In this document: positions 12,882 through 24,585 of the stretch, one piece after another
Layout of the letters: each line of letters opens with the position of its first letter
Position numbering within the stretch: the stretch's first letter is position 1
Source: Acanthaster planci
Taxonomy: Eukaryota > Echinodermata > Asteroidea > Valvatida > Acanthasteridae
DNA length: 58,957 bases
NCBI RefSeq assembly: GCF_001949145.1
Contig: NW_019091375.1
Span: 1,271,120 to 1,330,076, forward strand
Reading direction: 5' to 3'
Program-made: the position numbers and the translations under genes
The notes under the pieces: model-generated
What the model saw: the letters and a program-made list of their open reading frames with translations, nothing else
Databases searched by the model: none
What the model was told of the DNA's origin: nothing

Positions 12882-15800
12882 GTAAGTGCTCCCGTTAGTG
12901 GAATTTGTTCATACGAAGTGCTTTCGTTATTGATTGGCACATTTGGAGTCAATTTATTTTTTAAGTTTCTTGGTCCGATGTTTAAAATGATTTCAAATTG
13001 TGATAGTAGTGTGGAACACTTTGCGTGGTTTATGCTTTTCAAGATGTACAAATTTCTTATAGATATTGTAAAGATTTACATGTATTTTATGACCTGGGGT
13101 AATCGCTTGAGCAGAGACCGACAACAAATATTGAGGTAATAATCTTCAGTCAAACTATAGACCTTTCGCCCGGAAAAAAAATCCAGAAATTCAGCTTCGA
13201 CTTTCCCGGTCACTGTGTTTTTCCCGATCGCCACCCTTGATGTGTCGGTCTCGTTAGTTTTCAAATGACCTTCAACGCAGTTTTGAAAATTTAGATTTGT
13301 TGGTATTGCCGATGTTGCTTTCGGACTTGCAAACACAGACAAGGTATTTGTTTACAGGATAGAATGAAACGGTGCCAATTGTATAGCTCATTTGGAGGGG
13401 GGAGTTTGTGACTGATTGATTAAGATGAAAACCCGCTGGCTCACACAGAAATCAGTAAACCGGCTGACATTTCTCCCCGTATCTTGTCCACGGATTCCAG
13501 GAGAAAAATCAATCTTTATCATAAGAGAGAAAAAATCTGCAGTGTCCAGAACTGCTTGTTGGGTTTCAGGGAATTTAGAAAGGCATTGCCACCCGTAGTG
13601 GTGTTTCTGCATTCCTTGTTTTCCACGTTGAGGTTTTGGACCGAGGTAAAGTGGATTGCTCAAGAACAAAGGAAGCTATTCCCCTATCCATGCTTGAGAT
13701 TCAAACAAACAAAATAATGCAGGGAAAAAGTTATGTGGTGCGATCCAGGAGTTTATGATGGGCTGAGACCCAGTACAGCTACAGTATCGGAGCAAATGCA
13801 GTTAGCAAAGGTCACATGAGATGAACCGAGCTTCTCAACATTACTGACAGTCTCAACTGGACTCTTCCTAATGCAATTCGTTGTGAATAGGGCCATTCCA
13901 TGAGGTTGGGGCACAATTTGTGACGATATCCTTATTACATACATGGGTAACTTTTACCACCTGTCTTGACCTGTAGAATAGGTCATTTACTCTACACCTC
14001 TGTATTCAGCCTTGCAAGATGTATAACAATGTCAATTTGGAATCCACATGAAGGGAAATAGCTGTTCATTTTTACGAAACCCACGTAACAATGGACACCG
14101 TCACAGTGTGTGATGTATAGCGTAATATAGGTTTACAAAAAGTCGTGTAGAGCTGGTGTAATTTCTACACAATATGCTTATCCTTCTGCAATAATGTTAC
14201 GGTCTGCTTCGATTTGAGTTAATGTTTTTCCCACAGAGTTTAAGATGAAGAACCTTTCCCATCTCTTTCAATTTCCCGACCTGTAATAGCTGAATCGGTT
14301 AGAACCCAGAATAGCAAATGATGACAAAATGCGATCCCACAGGACAGAGTTGGATATGTAAAATGTAATCTCCTGGGCGCAAAATGTGAAATTTGAATTT
14401 GCTGAGGTAGCTTCTCGCTGTTGCTTCGAATGAAATATGCATAGATCGATGTATTGCGTTGCTAAAGCTAATCTGAAAGGAATTTTTTGCATAAACAGGC
14501 AGCCTTCAAAACTCTGCCTGAATATTAATTTGACGATATGGTGAGTTATGCCCTTCTCTCCGTGTAATTTTTGAGCATCGTGCTCCGATCTGTTGACAGG
14601 CTCATGGGAAAAGACGAGGCTTCATACGCCAGGGGTTCGAACCTACGAGCTTCTGCTTAAGGGTAAAGACGACAAGCATTGGCCGAGCGGTTGGTCTTTT
14701 GGAAACTGATCGTGCGTATGACATTACGTCATCCGGAATGGACTTTAATTAAACGGGAACATTGCGTCGAATTCTCCCATCCCAAAAGCTCCATCCGAAT
14801 TCTTTTAATAGTGAGAACTGCACAGACTACAGTAATTGGTATTCTTTGTGTTCGTCGTGTAGGAGACAAAATAACGCGCCATGTTGATCATTTACAAAGG
14901 AATAGAGAATTCCTAAGCGAAGTTCCCCGATACCCGATCACCAAAACCTCCCCTAAGAACCCAGCATTCGGTGAAAAATATTGACTCTGCTGTAATTCTA
15001 TGCATTGCTTCCACGGCACCAATACGATCCAAATCAACCCAGGAGGACATGGGCACGGATTAACTGTGAATTATTGACCAAAAGAAATGAAAACCAATAT
15101 CAATAATAGGCAGATACGTTTATCTTTCACAGGGCACCTGTCCTGTAGAGACAAATGCAAACATTACTTCATAGGGTGAATAATCTAGGAGATTGGATGT
15201 CTAAAATTAAGAATCAATTCTACATTGAATGCAGTCGAGATGACGTTGTTTGTGTTAGGGGAGGCTCAGTTTGGAAAATGAAATCTTAGTTTCTTACAAC
15301 TTTTCCGTGCACGTTTCTTATTAAAAAAAGGAAACATGGACAAAAAGTTAGTTAGTTACCGCACTAGATGTGGTACAAGACCCACATGTGGTTAGGAACA
15401 ACATTTCTTGGTTGACAGAATGGATTAAAAACGAAGAAATCCTCACCAGGTTTTGTCTCGTGGTATCAAGTCTAGAACCTCAGTAGAATTACGTTACATT
15501 TCTTAGCGTTTGAATTTTCTGTTAATTTGCAGGCAACTTCATGGTCATGACATACCGCATGCGCAAAGATGATAATTTTATCGACACGAACTTGTAAATA
15601 TCTAAAAGATTTCCGAACTGGCAATTCCATCAATATCCTCAAATCGTCTATGACTGCCATTTCTTCTCTGACTGACATTTAATACCCAGCGAAATCCGCA
15701 GGATTTTCAGTTCCTGCAGCCCGAACTCGTGGGAGCGAGGGTGAGATGGCCTCCCCAGAGTCCCCTACCGAGCCACACACCGGAACAAACTCTGGGTGAT

Positions 15801-18625
15801 GCGGCTCCTGAAACCTCATTGAATTTCAATCCTGACGGACTGCGGTTGGCTCGATTTACCTGAAGGAAAACAAGGAGACGGACCTGAAAGTTGACTCGCT
15901 CTTTAATATTGCTTAGCAGACCAGGGACGAAGAAACCTCGAAGAATTAACTTTGTCCTCTGAGGGAGATGTTTTCTTGAAAATGGTCCTCAAATTTCTGT
16001 GTAAAGGCAGAGCACGTGACAGTCATTAGAAACAAATGAAAACACAACGCTTTGTTCTGTGATGACTTGTGAAAAAGCTTGCATGAAATTCCTTCTTGTG
16101 TTACTGGTCACTTCAAGATCGTGTATCAGCCGGACGGCTCTTTTCATCTCCTTTCTATTGACGCAAAGGCCACTGGACAACAGAATAACTAGATATTTTA
16201 AGCAACAAACACACATAGGGCAAAATACCCTCCACTGTTGCTGAAATAACAAAAATGGGAAACAAGGTGCAGCCACTTTTTGTCAGATGGGTCCCAGGCG
16301 TGAAAGGACTTCTAGTTTCTCATGTGAGATGAACATTTTAATACCTATTATTGCTTAAATTCACCAATCTCTTGGTATGCATCCAACATAAATGTATTTT
16401 TATCGTAGATGTACATTTATTTCGTGGAAGTTTCCGTCTCGTTAGATGAAGACGCTCATTTTGTACCGCTGTAATTATGAAAAAAGTGAATTTATTTCAA
16501 ATTTTCAGTATTAAGCCCATAGATTGATTCCGCCGTCGACAGGAATGAAAATTCCAAGTGATTACTTTTTCAGTGCATTATGATAAGAAGATACGATCCT
16601 AGACAGCCTAGCACGAAAGTATTGATGAAATCATTACATAATGGAAAACAAAAAAACAGACAGTTGGTCGCAGCCAGATTGAATTACCACGGCGTCATTC
16701 TTATGCTATTAGTTTTGCATGGCTCGGTTTGTCGCGTTGCGCAAATTTCTTTGTTCGCATTTGTTATTTTTTGAATGGCTGTTGCGGACAAGATTCATCC
16801 AATGAATAACACATCAAGCACAGTCTGGTGTGCATTATTCCCCTCTCAATAATGCCACTGCGGCGTGCTCGAACAGACAAATTGTAATTCGTTTCCAGTG
16901 TGCTCTGTCCTAACATTTATGCGCACTGTGGTTGCACAATATATAGGTACTTATAAATCATATACCTCAAGGCGCCTTGATAGGGTTGGAGAAATTCTGT
17001 ATGCAACTGCTCTTTAAATTGTCATTTCTAGAAACTCTGGAATCTTTCCTGTACCCCTTTGAAATAAAAGTAGACTTTTTGACTTTTTGCTCAAGAAAAT
17101 GCGTCTTTTGTCGCCAATCTAAAAAAAATGCAAAGGAACATGAATTACTGCGTTGTTTTTATGTTGACTTTCTACAAATTTCTACTTGTTTCTTAGCCTG
17201 GGGCACTCTATCGTCAGGAATTGTGCACGCAATCGACTCATTATATCTCTTTTGACACGATCAATATTCGATTCAGACAATCAAACTGAAGCCCTTAATT
17301 AATTTTAAGGCGAAGGTCACCAAGACTTAATAAGACAATACACTTTAACTTGTCCAGTTACGCCAGAGTTTGTTTCCTATTTAACGCAACACCTGCCATG
17401 GCTGTGTAGTTCGTTCCAGTCACGTTCATTAGAGGCTTGGAGTCCTACCGGAAAGTTCCCATTGGTTACTAAGCAATTACGCATGCAAAACGGGCAATTA
17501 ATATTTACGCTCATCAACCAGTCACCAATGCAGCTTCGCGAGGTGTTGGCTCTGCACTTTCCCTCACTCCTCCGGGCAATTTTGGAACCCATTAGAGTCG
17601 TGCGGCAATTTAGTGTCGCCGAGGTAATGCGCAGTATTTCATTGGTCATGGAAAACAGTCTGTTGCCATAGGTAACAACTCTCACGTGAGCAATTTAGCA
17701 CTTCATCCGTCACAGTAAAGCCTTTTCGTCAAAGTATAATGAATGAAGATTTACTTCCAGATTAAATCACGAAGTAATAATGCACGCCCTTACAGATTTT
17801 ATTTTCTTATGGTTGATTGGTTTGTAACGTATAGTTGAGAGTTCTTTTTCGTTCGTCACTGGCTAATTTGTCAAACTTTGTTTCCATAATATTGCCCTCT
17901 GCTACAAATCATAACTACGTCTGTGATCTGTCTGTTGTCAGCTGCACGATTTCTAGCTATCCTCTCATCAATTTATTTTTCCCCTGTGCGTCATCATTAG
18001 GTTTATTTCCACATACACCCACTAAGGTAAATGCCAATTATGGTGCTGGTGCAGTACATATCTGAAGAACGATAAATCAAAATTCTAGCTGTGCATTAAA
18101 ATTGTAGCCAGGGGGCACGTGGGAAAATCGGGGTCACATTCAAAGTGAGCTCTTCAGACAAAATTAATGGCATTTGATAGAATAATTTAAAAGATCTTTT
18201 GCAACATTCATCCGTAACACTGAACCCCCCCGGGAACAATGTTCAACCAAGGCAATGCCTATAAAACTAACAAGATAAACTATTAAGGATAATTAAATTA
18301 GGCCAATCAAATCTACAGGACATTTTTTTAAAAGTCGAGGCTGAGTTTGTCAGGAATTCAGGGCATCCCTCTTTCTCCATAACCGCACTGCCTAAATAAC
18401 AAAGGCAAATTGGGGAGAATTTTTGCTAACAAGATAAGTGACTGAATTAAAACTGGCACAGCATTTTCTTTTGTTTCAAAATTTTCTATGGCAGATCAAA
18501 AAAATTGAAGCAAAACGAGAAAATTGGCTCGAGACCGAGTCAATAGGTATGCCTCGCTGCCCATAGACCACAAAAGGGGGATGATTAATTAAAGATGGAC
18601 AGAATGCGATTTGGACTCCTCAAGG
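12882..18625. other. No coding gene seen; possible 5' intron of the neuropeptide gene
   Basis: If the promoter at 12.7 kb serves the neuropeptide gene this is intron. The content is AT-rich with one tRNA-like relic. No exon with conserved coding signal is visible on either strand. Confidence 0.5.
14665..14790 (+). pseudogene. tRNA-like relic (A box present, B box eroded)
   Basis: TGGCCGAGCGGTTGG at 14680 is a textbook Leu/Ser-type A box. The best B-box candidate, GCGTCGAATTC at 14765, is poor, and the cloverleaf does not form. It is more likely a SINE head or tRNA pseudogene than a gene. A separate B-box-like GGGGTTCGAACC lies just upstream at 14634. Confidence 0.3.
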
Positions 18626-18777
18626 TGTCTTTTTAGAAATAGATACCAGTATTTCCCGGTTCAAGACAAGAAGTCTATTTGAAGTCCAAGTAGGTCTTAA
18701 TGTGTCTTTTTAGAAATAGATACCGGTATTGCCCAGTTCAAGACAAGAAGTTTATTTGACGTCCAAGTAGGCCTATG
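18626..18777 (+). repeat. Imperfect tandem duplication, 2 x 77 bp
   Basis: TGTCTTTTTAGAAATAGATA starts at 18626 and 18703. The units share TTCAAGACAAGAAGT and GTCCAAGTAGG with a few substitutions. Confidence 0.88.
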
Positions 18778-18839
18778 TTAGAGAGTACAGCATGCATGTC
18801 GTATGGATTTTTCGTCACCCATTGTCTTTAAAATACCAC

Positions 18840-19230
18840 AGAGCTATCCCAATGGCCTTACGCCTCGCCAGTTCACGCGACGGGGCGCTGCGTTAATGAT
18901 AGCGTCTACAGGCCTGAAAACGGCTGGCTGCCCGCCCAACCTAACCAAACGAAAAGACAATCGGCTTGATTACCCGGATCGAATTCTCGCGTGTCAAACG
19001 CACCCTAGCGCACGCTCGCCGCCACACCCTGCGCGAGATTTGACGCCTACGGCAAGACACACGACACTCTGTGCCTATATCCGCCCTGGCCGTAACAGCA
19101 TGGAATGGCGTGTCTATACACAGCCTGAACCTGACCTATCGAGCGAGCGTCCACACTGTCAAAAGAGTCAATTTACCGTTAATGATTTGCCTGAGGGTTA
19201 CTCAACTTCGTTCACACTTCCGTAAATAAT
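18840..19230. other. GC-rich island with a 140-codon open frame, function unknown
   Basis: CpG-containing sequence in AT-rich surroundings. The plus-strand frame 18803-19225 is rich in Pro, Arg, Ser and Thr, has no recognisable motif and no splice partners. It could be an enhancer/promoter island or an old insertion. Confidence 0.35.
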
Positions 19231-19573
19231 TCAGGGTCAGTTTGATAATTAAAACCCCTCCGAGTCGCAAGGGTCTCGTTTGGCGTGCCCAAGATGATTT
19301 TTCTCGCTTTTCGGTAGCGCGAAAACCAGTGACTGGACTACTCGAGCGTTACATGCGTGGGCACCCACCGATTAAATTAAAGTGCAGTTGCACCATGACT
19401 ACCCTGAGCGTTCGAGTGTTTACAAAATGATGTGCACACGAGACCGCAACTGAAGTTGGTCGTGATATTCTTTTGAGACGATAAGGTTATGAAACTTTCC
19501 AATTTTAACTGAAGTTGTTGCTTATAATCCCCGTCACTGCTCGGAGGACACAACAAGGGCACTTTTGTCACTG

Positions 19574-19705
19574 TTCGGTATTCCAATAGCGCATGCCCAG
19601 TACGAGACTGTGCTAGAACAACTACGCGCGCACACGCAACAGTCTGTCCTGTCAGTGCAACCGTACGCTGACTCGTGCGCGCGTTTTGTCCCCGAATACC
19701 TTGGC
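19574..19705 (+). repeat. Interspersed repeat family F, copy 1
   Basis: CGGTATTCCAATAGCGCATG, GCGCGCACACGCAACAG, CAACCGTACGCTGACTCGTG. It matches 27.36 kb in order and orientation. GC- and CpG-rich. Confidence 0.6.
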
Positions 19706-19738
19706 TGTTTAAAGTATCGAACTGGCGCGTTATGCATC

Positions 19739-20100
19739 TTAATAATAATGATATAAATCTATATAGCGCACTTATCCGGAAACCGATTAAGGCGCAATTC
19801 CAATATCTTTACCCGTGCTCGCTGGGCCCATGAAACATTCCAAATATCATCTCGGCTCCCTGGGAGAGTACAGCTCGATGCTTCCCTTTTCGGCGCAACG
19901 CAGCTAAATCAACCACAATAACCATCTCTGCTCTCACAGGGTACCCAATTACTCCTTGGTGGAGAGAGGCAATGAGTGACAAAGTGCCTTGGGCCAAGGG
20001 CACACGCACCATGACCCCAGGCTGGATTCGAACCCACAACCTGCGGCTTTACCTGCCGACTACGAATCCGATGGTCTTGTCCACAAGGCCACGGCACTCC
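19739..20100 (-). mobile_element. tRNA-derived SINE, minus-strand copy
   Basis: On the minus strand it has an A box near 20091-20078 (TGGCCTTGTGGACA), a B box GGATTCGAACC (complement 20034-20024), the body with CTCTCCCAGGGAGCCGAGAT, and a tail ending TCATTATTATTA at 19739. It is the same family as the 54.6-kb copy with substantial divergence. Confidence 0.82.
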
Positions 20101-20184
20101 AAGTTCACGCGTTAATTCAAGTTCGGTCTAAGCGGCCACTACCACAGTAACCATATTACGGCTAGAATACTATGCCCGCCATCA

Positions 20185-20345
20185 TCTCATTTTTTTAATC
20201 ACCATGCACCACTGCAGTCAAAACTATCCATCCCATATCATTCATTATCCTACGTCATAACAATCACCATATCACTACAATCACTACGTCACTACCGCTA
20301 TGGTCTCAGCCATATTATCACAACCACAATAGCTTCGTTTTCTCC
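20185..20345 (+). repeat. ATCAC-rich microsatellite region
   Basis: Irregular runs of ATCAC, CATATCA and CACTAC words on the plus strand, without long perfect stretches. Confidence 0.55.
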
Positions 20346-20599
20346 CTAGCTCCATAATCGCAAACTTTACCCATAAACCCGTCACCAAGCTCGCGTCTGT
20401 CAAAGCGCAGATCAAAGCCCCTGCCAGATTACGGCCATTCTCCCGTTTCCAAAAAACACCTTCCTTATTTCGTATCTCCCTTCGAACGTCCTTAAAGTGG
20501 AACGCACAAAGCTGCAGTCGAACTGATTTCCTTTACACTGTCCACATCATATCGCTGATAACATAATTATACTAAAACAACATGCCCCGATTTAATGAG

Positions 20600-20858
20600 A
20601 GATTCTTCAGACGCTGTCGTGGCTACCTGCTATGGCGCTATCAATCAGCCCACCCTCCTCTCGCCACTTGCGCCCCCCACCCCTACCCGAGAAAGATACA
20701 ACCGTCGCGCGCGGATATGATTGAAATTCCACTTCCGTCGTCACTCGGCACGTTTCGAGTGGCGGAGCGGAGGGGGCTGGGCATTCACACGAGTGGCCTG
20801 GCGTTTGCTCACTTCGGTCTGGTCGGGGTAGGAAACAGAAAAAGGTCGAGAGCAATTG
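20600..20858 (+). other. GC-rich block ending in a strong donor; alternative first exon
   Basis: A CpG-rich island of about 250 bases ends AGCAATTG|GTGAGTC, a good splice donor with GT at 20859. It contains a 110-codon open frame (20582-20914) that runs through the donor and resembles no protein I know. It could be an alternative 5' exon or promoter for the gene that starts at 27.25 kb, or an unrelated island. No TATA box is visible. Confidence 0.22.
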
Positions 20859-20914
20859 GTGAGTCAATAATCGAGTTGGGGGACAGATGGGACGGGGAAG
20901 AGAGAGGCTACTGA

Positions 20915-23900
20915 GGGGGTGTTAATGGGTCGGACTGGGAGGTTTGTTTGGGTGTTTGTTGTGTCGTCTTTCTTGGTTTTTTTTTTGGTATACTTAGCGA
21001 GTAGCTTTTGCTGGTCATTTATGTTTAGTTTTCAGGCCAGGAGCAATAACAGCGAAAACAGAAGCAGCAACAACAACAGCAGATCGGTCGTATATCAACA
21101 CCACCACTATCAACTACAAGAATAGCATCAACATCGTCAACAACAACATCATCAACAACGGCCTCTACTACTTCCCAAATTAAAGCAAACGGCTCCAGAA
21201 CGTACGTGAGCCGTGCTCAATTCGGTCTCCTAACCCGAACCCCATCTCACCCAGTCGCGGTCGATATGTTCACAGTATCGGTCACCCTTTCTGTCTAGTT
21301 TACGACGCGTCCTCCATTACCAGCCCGCAGGCCGCTGTTTTCCACCGGCACATAGCCTTTGTCCTGCGCTGGCTCGTACCTCCCTGAGTTTGATCCAGCA
21401 GAGAGTCCATCCAATCACTCGGCACAATTTTTGGGGTTAGGATGCGGGCCACGGATCGTAGCTGCTGAGAACCAGGCGTGTTGCTCGAGTCAACAGTCAC
21501 CGTCGAGTTCAAACACGCGTTAAGTGCCCCTAATGGCTACCTATCGAGTGTTTGGGGCGGCAATCATATCCAAGTACAGCCTAGCGCTGATGATGTAAAA
21601 TGATTAGGCGTGAACGTGCGCTCGTGGCGCGATGTCATCCGATCGCGCTGAGGGTACTAGTTCAACATGTAACAAACTGACACGTGGGAACAAACAGACT
21701 TGCCCTAAGATGCGAAGAGGACGTGCTGGTCTTGTCAAACACATCTTACATGGGCGGTGGAAATTGATACCAGAGAGTGGTCTAAACTGTGAAGCCGTTG
21801 GTGTGAGGTTAGGAAAGGAAGTTGCTTTCGAAATTAACCATCAATGCCAACTCCTATCATGGGAACATGCTAATGCAAACGCAGGCTAAGCGTCCAGATC
21901 CCTCCTCAATTAAGTGTATATCTATAGCTACATTTCCTTCGCCGTTGCCCGTCACTTTACAATCTGACCCTAAGGCGCCCTCTTGAGATATTTTGCATGT
22001 GATTTGTACAGAAAGGTCAACCCATTACACACACCGTGATTGATTACCAAGGACGTATCGACGCCACTGCATAACGATTTCAAGCCTAATTACTAAACTC
22101 CTTTACAACATGTTGCACAATGTTTAGTGATTACCTGCTCATGTGCGCACCGTTAGGGTTGAAACCAGAAGTCAGGAGAGTTCGACTGTCTTTCAAATCT
22201 CTTTATTTCGAGTGTAAAACCTAATTCCATTTCTGTTTTCTGACTTTCATTTGTATTTTCCCCAGACACTCTGTGCTGATCAATGTTCTTTTTCTTCTTC
22301 TGATTCCTTTTTCCCCGAATTCTCCATCAGTTTTTACTCCTACGTGCCGTATCAGCCTTTACTTGCCGCATCACAACTTTCTTTTGACCTTTTGCCCGCT
22401 CCTTTCCGCGGTGCAACCCGATCCTATCATTACCCCCAGCTTACTTAGCCCCAAACGCTTTCAAGGCTCTCTGCCCTGTCTCTACATCATATCCAGCGAC
22501 CTTCTCCGATCGCCGAGGTTCGCTTTTTACCTCGCGCAGGCAACATTTTGTCCCCCTCCATCCATTCCAATATCGATACCGAGAACGCGGGCCGATCGAA
22601 GACTGGGCCCTTCAGCGCTGAGCCAGCGGCATGGAGCGTGGTGTAGGCCCTGCCACCTAAGTCCGTGCATGGCAACCCCCACCGCTACGTGAGCTGGCCG
22701 CTACTTCTCGCAATTCTCGCCAGGAAGTGGGCTGCCTTTTAGGCCCTGATAAATTGGGTCATTTTGACTTGATCATAGTAATCTACCAAAGGTTAACAGG
22801 AAACCTCGCTACGCCATCTCTCTTAGAGCAAATAAGGGACTCGTCCAAAGACTTAAACAGGGGGAAATTTAGCATAACAGTGCGCATAATTCTGTCGGAA
22901 GACGGGGGGCTAGGTTAGTCTTTGGACGAGATGTTTTGAAGCTTGTTGACACGTTCGGGTTTGAAAGAAAGGTTCAGCTTCACTTTGCGTATTTGTTGTT
23001 CAATAACCCAGGAGCTATTTAGGACTTCATATTCTCAAGAAAACCTCCTCGCTGTTAGGGAATAAACAAGGGTCGTCTCACTGACTATGAATTTCAGGAA
23101 CATTCAAGATGATGGAAAATCGAATAAATTTTAAGAGTCGACACTGAAATTGTATAAACGTGGAGTATTTTTGAGCAAGGTTTCAGACTTGCCTCTTGTC
23201 TTCGCCAGCACAAAGTGCTCACCTTTATCTATACGATTTATTTCGCTTATTAAGTTAACAATAATTTCACAATGTTTGACTTGTTACACTTGGAAAAGAA
23301 CACGATGACATCAGAAGACAACCAGACAATGTTCCGTTCGATAGAAGCGCTCAAAACAGCTGAACTTTGACGTGAGGGCGAACGTGTTAATAGCTGGTCA
23401 GCTTGGCGACCGAGAATATATCCGTAATCGATTGATAATTAAAGGGAAGGTTTTTGAAATGGCGTTTGTGAGAATAAGCGTCGCCTGGATGTCTTCACTT
23501 GTTCTGACTCAGCGTACACGTCTTGTTGGAGAATGTCGTATTTCCGGCCAGACTTGCCAAAATGAGCATGCTTCGCCCTGAAATTTAAGTGGTTCCCTAC
23601 TTTGTTCGATCGTGTCTGTCGTTCTTGCGCGGCTGTGGCCGTGCGATGTTTTGATTGGGGCGCGTGGAAAGGAAAGCGCGCCAAATAACATGCTGGCCGC
23701 CGTGAAATCGAATCGGAGCACTTTATTGAAATAGTCAAAAATGTCACGAAATAGATTGGTAACACAATCCGTGAAGATGTTAATGTCCGTTCAGAAATGA
23801 CAAGAACCCATCCTCAATACGTTGCCCCTGCTGGTGACTTTTTAATGTTTCAAAATAATCGTTGAAGAGGGTTGTACTTGTAGTCCTTCTAGTTTTTTCA

Positions 23901-24392
23901 TAGTAGGAGTTTGTCAGTGCAGGATGAAGGTCGGATGACTAATTGCTTAATACAATCAACACAAACTTTTGGATGCTCAGACTTCTGTCTCAGTAGCTTG
24001 GACAGTATGGCTTTACAGAGTTTTGCCCTTCTGCCCCTGGACTTGTCACATGGAAATATTTAAACTAACTTACACATTACAGGGTTTGAAAAACTTCAGC
24101 AACAATAAAGAAACCTATGGGCCTCGAGCTAGACCAAGCCTGAGAGGGCGCTACTTCCTTAGCAACGAGGGCTCCTTTGGTAGCACCTGCCCATCGCTGG
24201 TTTGCGTACGACTGGAAAACGCAAGGGTTGCGATCGCATCGCTACCAACAAAATGAATACTCCCGACCAACGCGGCTCATTTCAGGCGATGAGGAGGGTA
24301 CTTCTGCTCGAGACGGATAAGCTTAAGCTCGTGCTGCCAACGGCAAGGGCGTAAACGAGGGTAGCCGGAGCGGGATACGGAGCCACGTTTTG
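20915..24392. other. No gene seen
   Basis: It holds the trinucleotide tract at 21.0 kb, a pyrimidine-rich stretch at 22.25-22.6 kb (source of a 139-codon frame without motifs) and a GC-rich patch around 22.5-22.7 kb. Confidence 0.5.
21035..21165 (+). repeat. CAA/CAN trinucleotide microsatellite
   Basis: Imperfect (CAA)n, (CAG)n and (CAT)n units over about 130 bases. An open frame through it gives a Ser/Asn-rich string that I regard as accidental. Confidence 0.7.
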
Positions 24393-24585
24393 AATAATGA
24401 TTATTATAATATCAAAACATGAGCCTTGCACATTGGGCTCACATTATCTGAATATTCCTGAAACCATTCTCAGCTCCCTGGGGAGTATACTAGCCCGATG
24501 CTGCCATATCAGGCGCAAACAGCTAAACATAACCATATCTGCCCTCGTAGGTCCCCATTTATTCCTGGGAGGAGAAAGGACAGAT
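24393..24585 (-). mobile_element. SINE fragment lacking the tRNA head
   Basis: On the minus strand it runs from CCCAGGAATAAATGGGGACC through TATACTCCCCAGGGAGCTGA to a TTATAATAATCATT tail. The body is close to the 54.6-kb copy and the head is missing, as in 5'-truncated insertion. Confidence 0.8.

Noticed and set aside
12559-12885. 108-codon plus-strand frame over the TATA region
   Set aside because: Its ATG lies upstream of the TATA box, the composition is random-looking and its end coincides with a splice donor, so a promoter plus non-coding exon explains the region better.
14680-14765. Possible tRNA-Leu/Ser gene
   Set aside because: The A box is good, but there is no valid B box at the right distance and no cloverleaf or anticodon stem, so it is listed only as a relic.
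22273-22692. 139-codon plus-strand frame rich in Pro, Leu and Ser
   Set aside because: It follows from a pyrimidine-rich strand. The hydrophobic start looks like a signal peptide but nothing after it has motifs, cysteine pattern or splice context.
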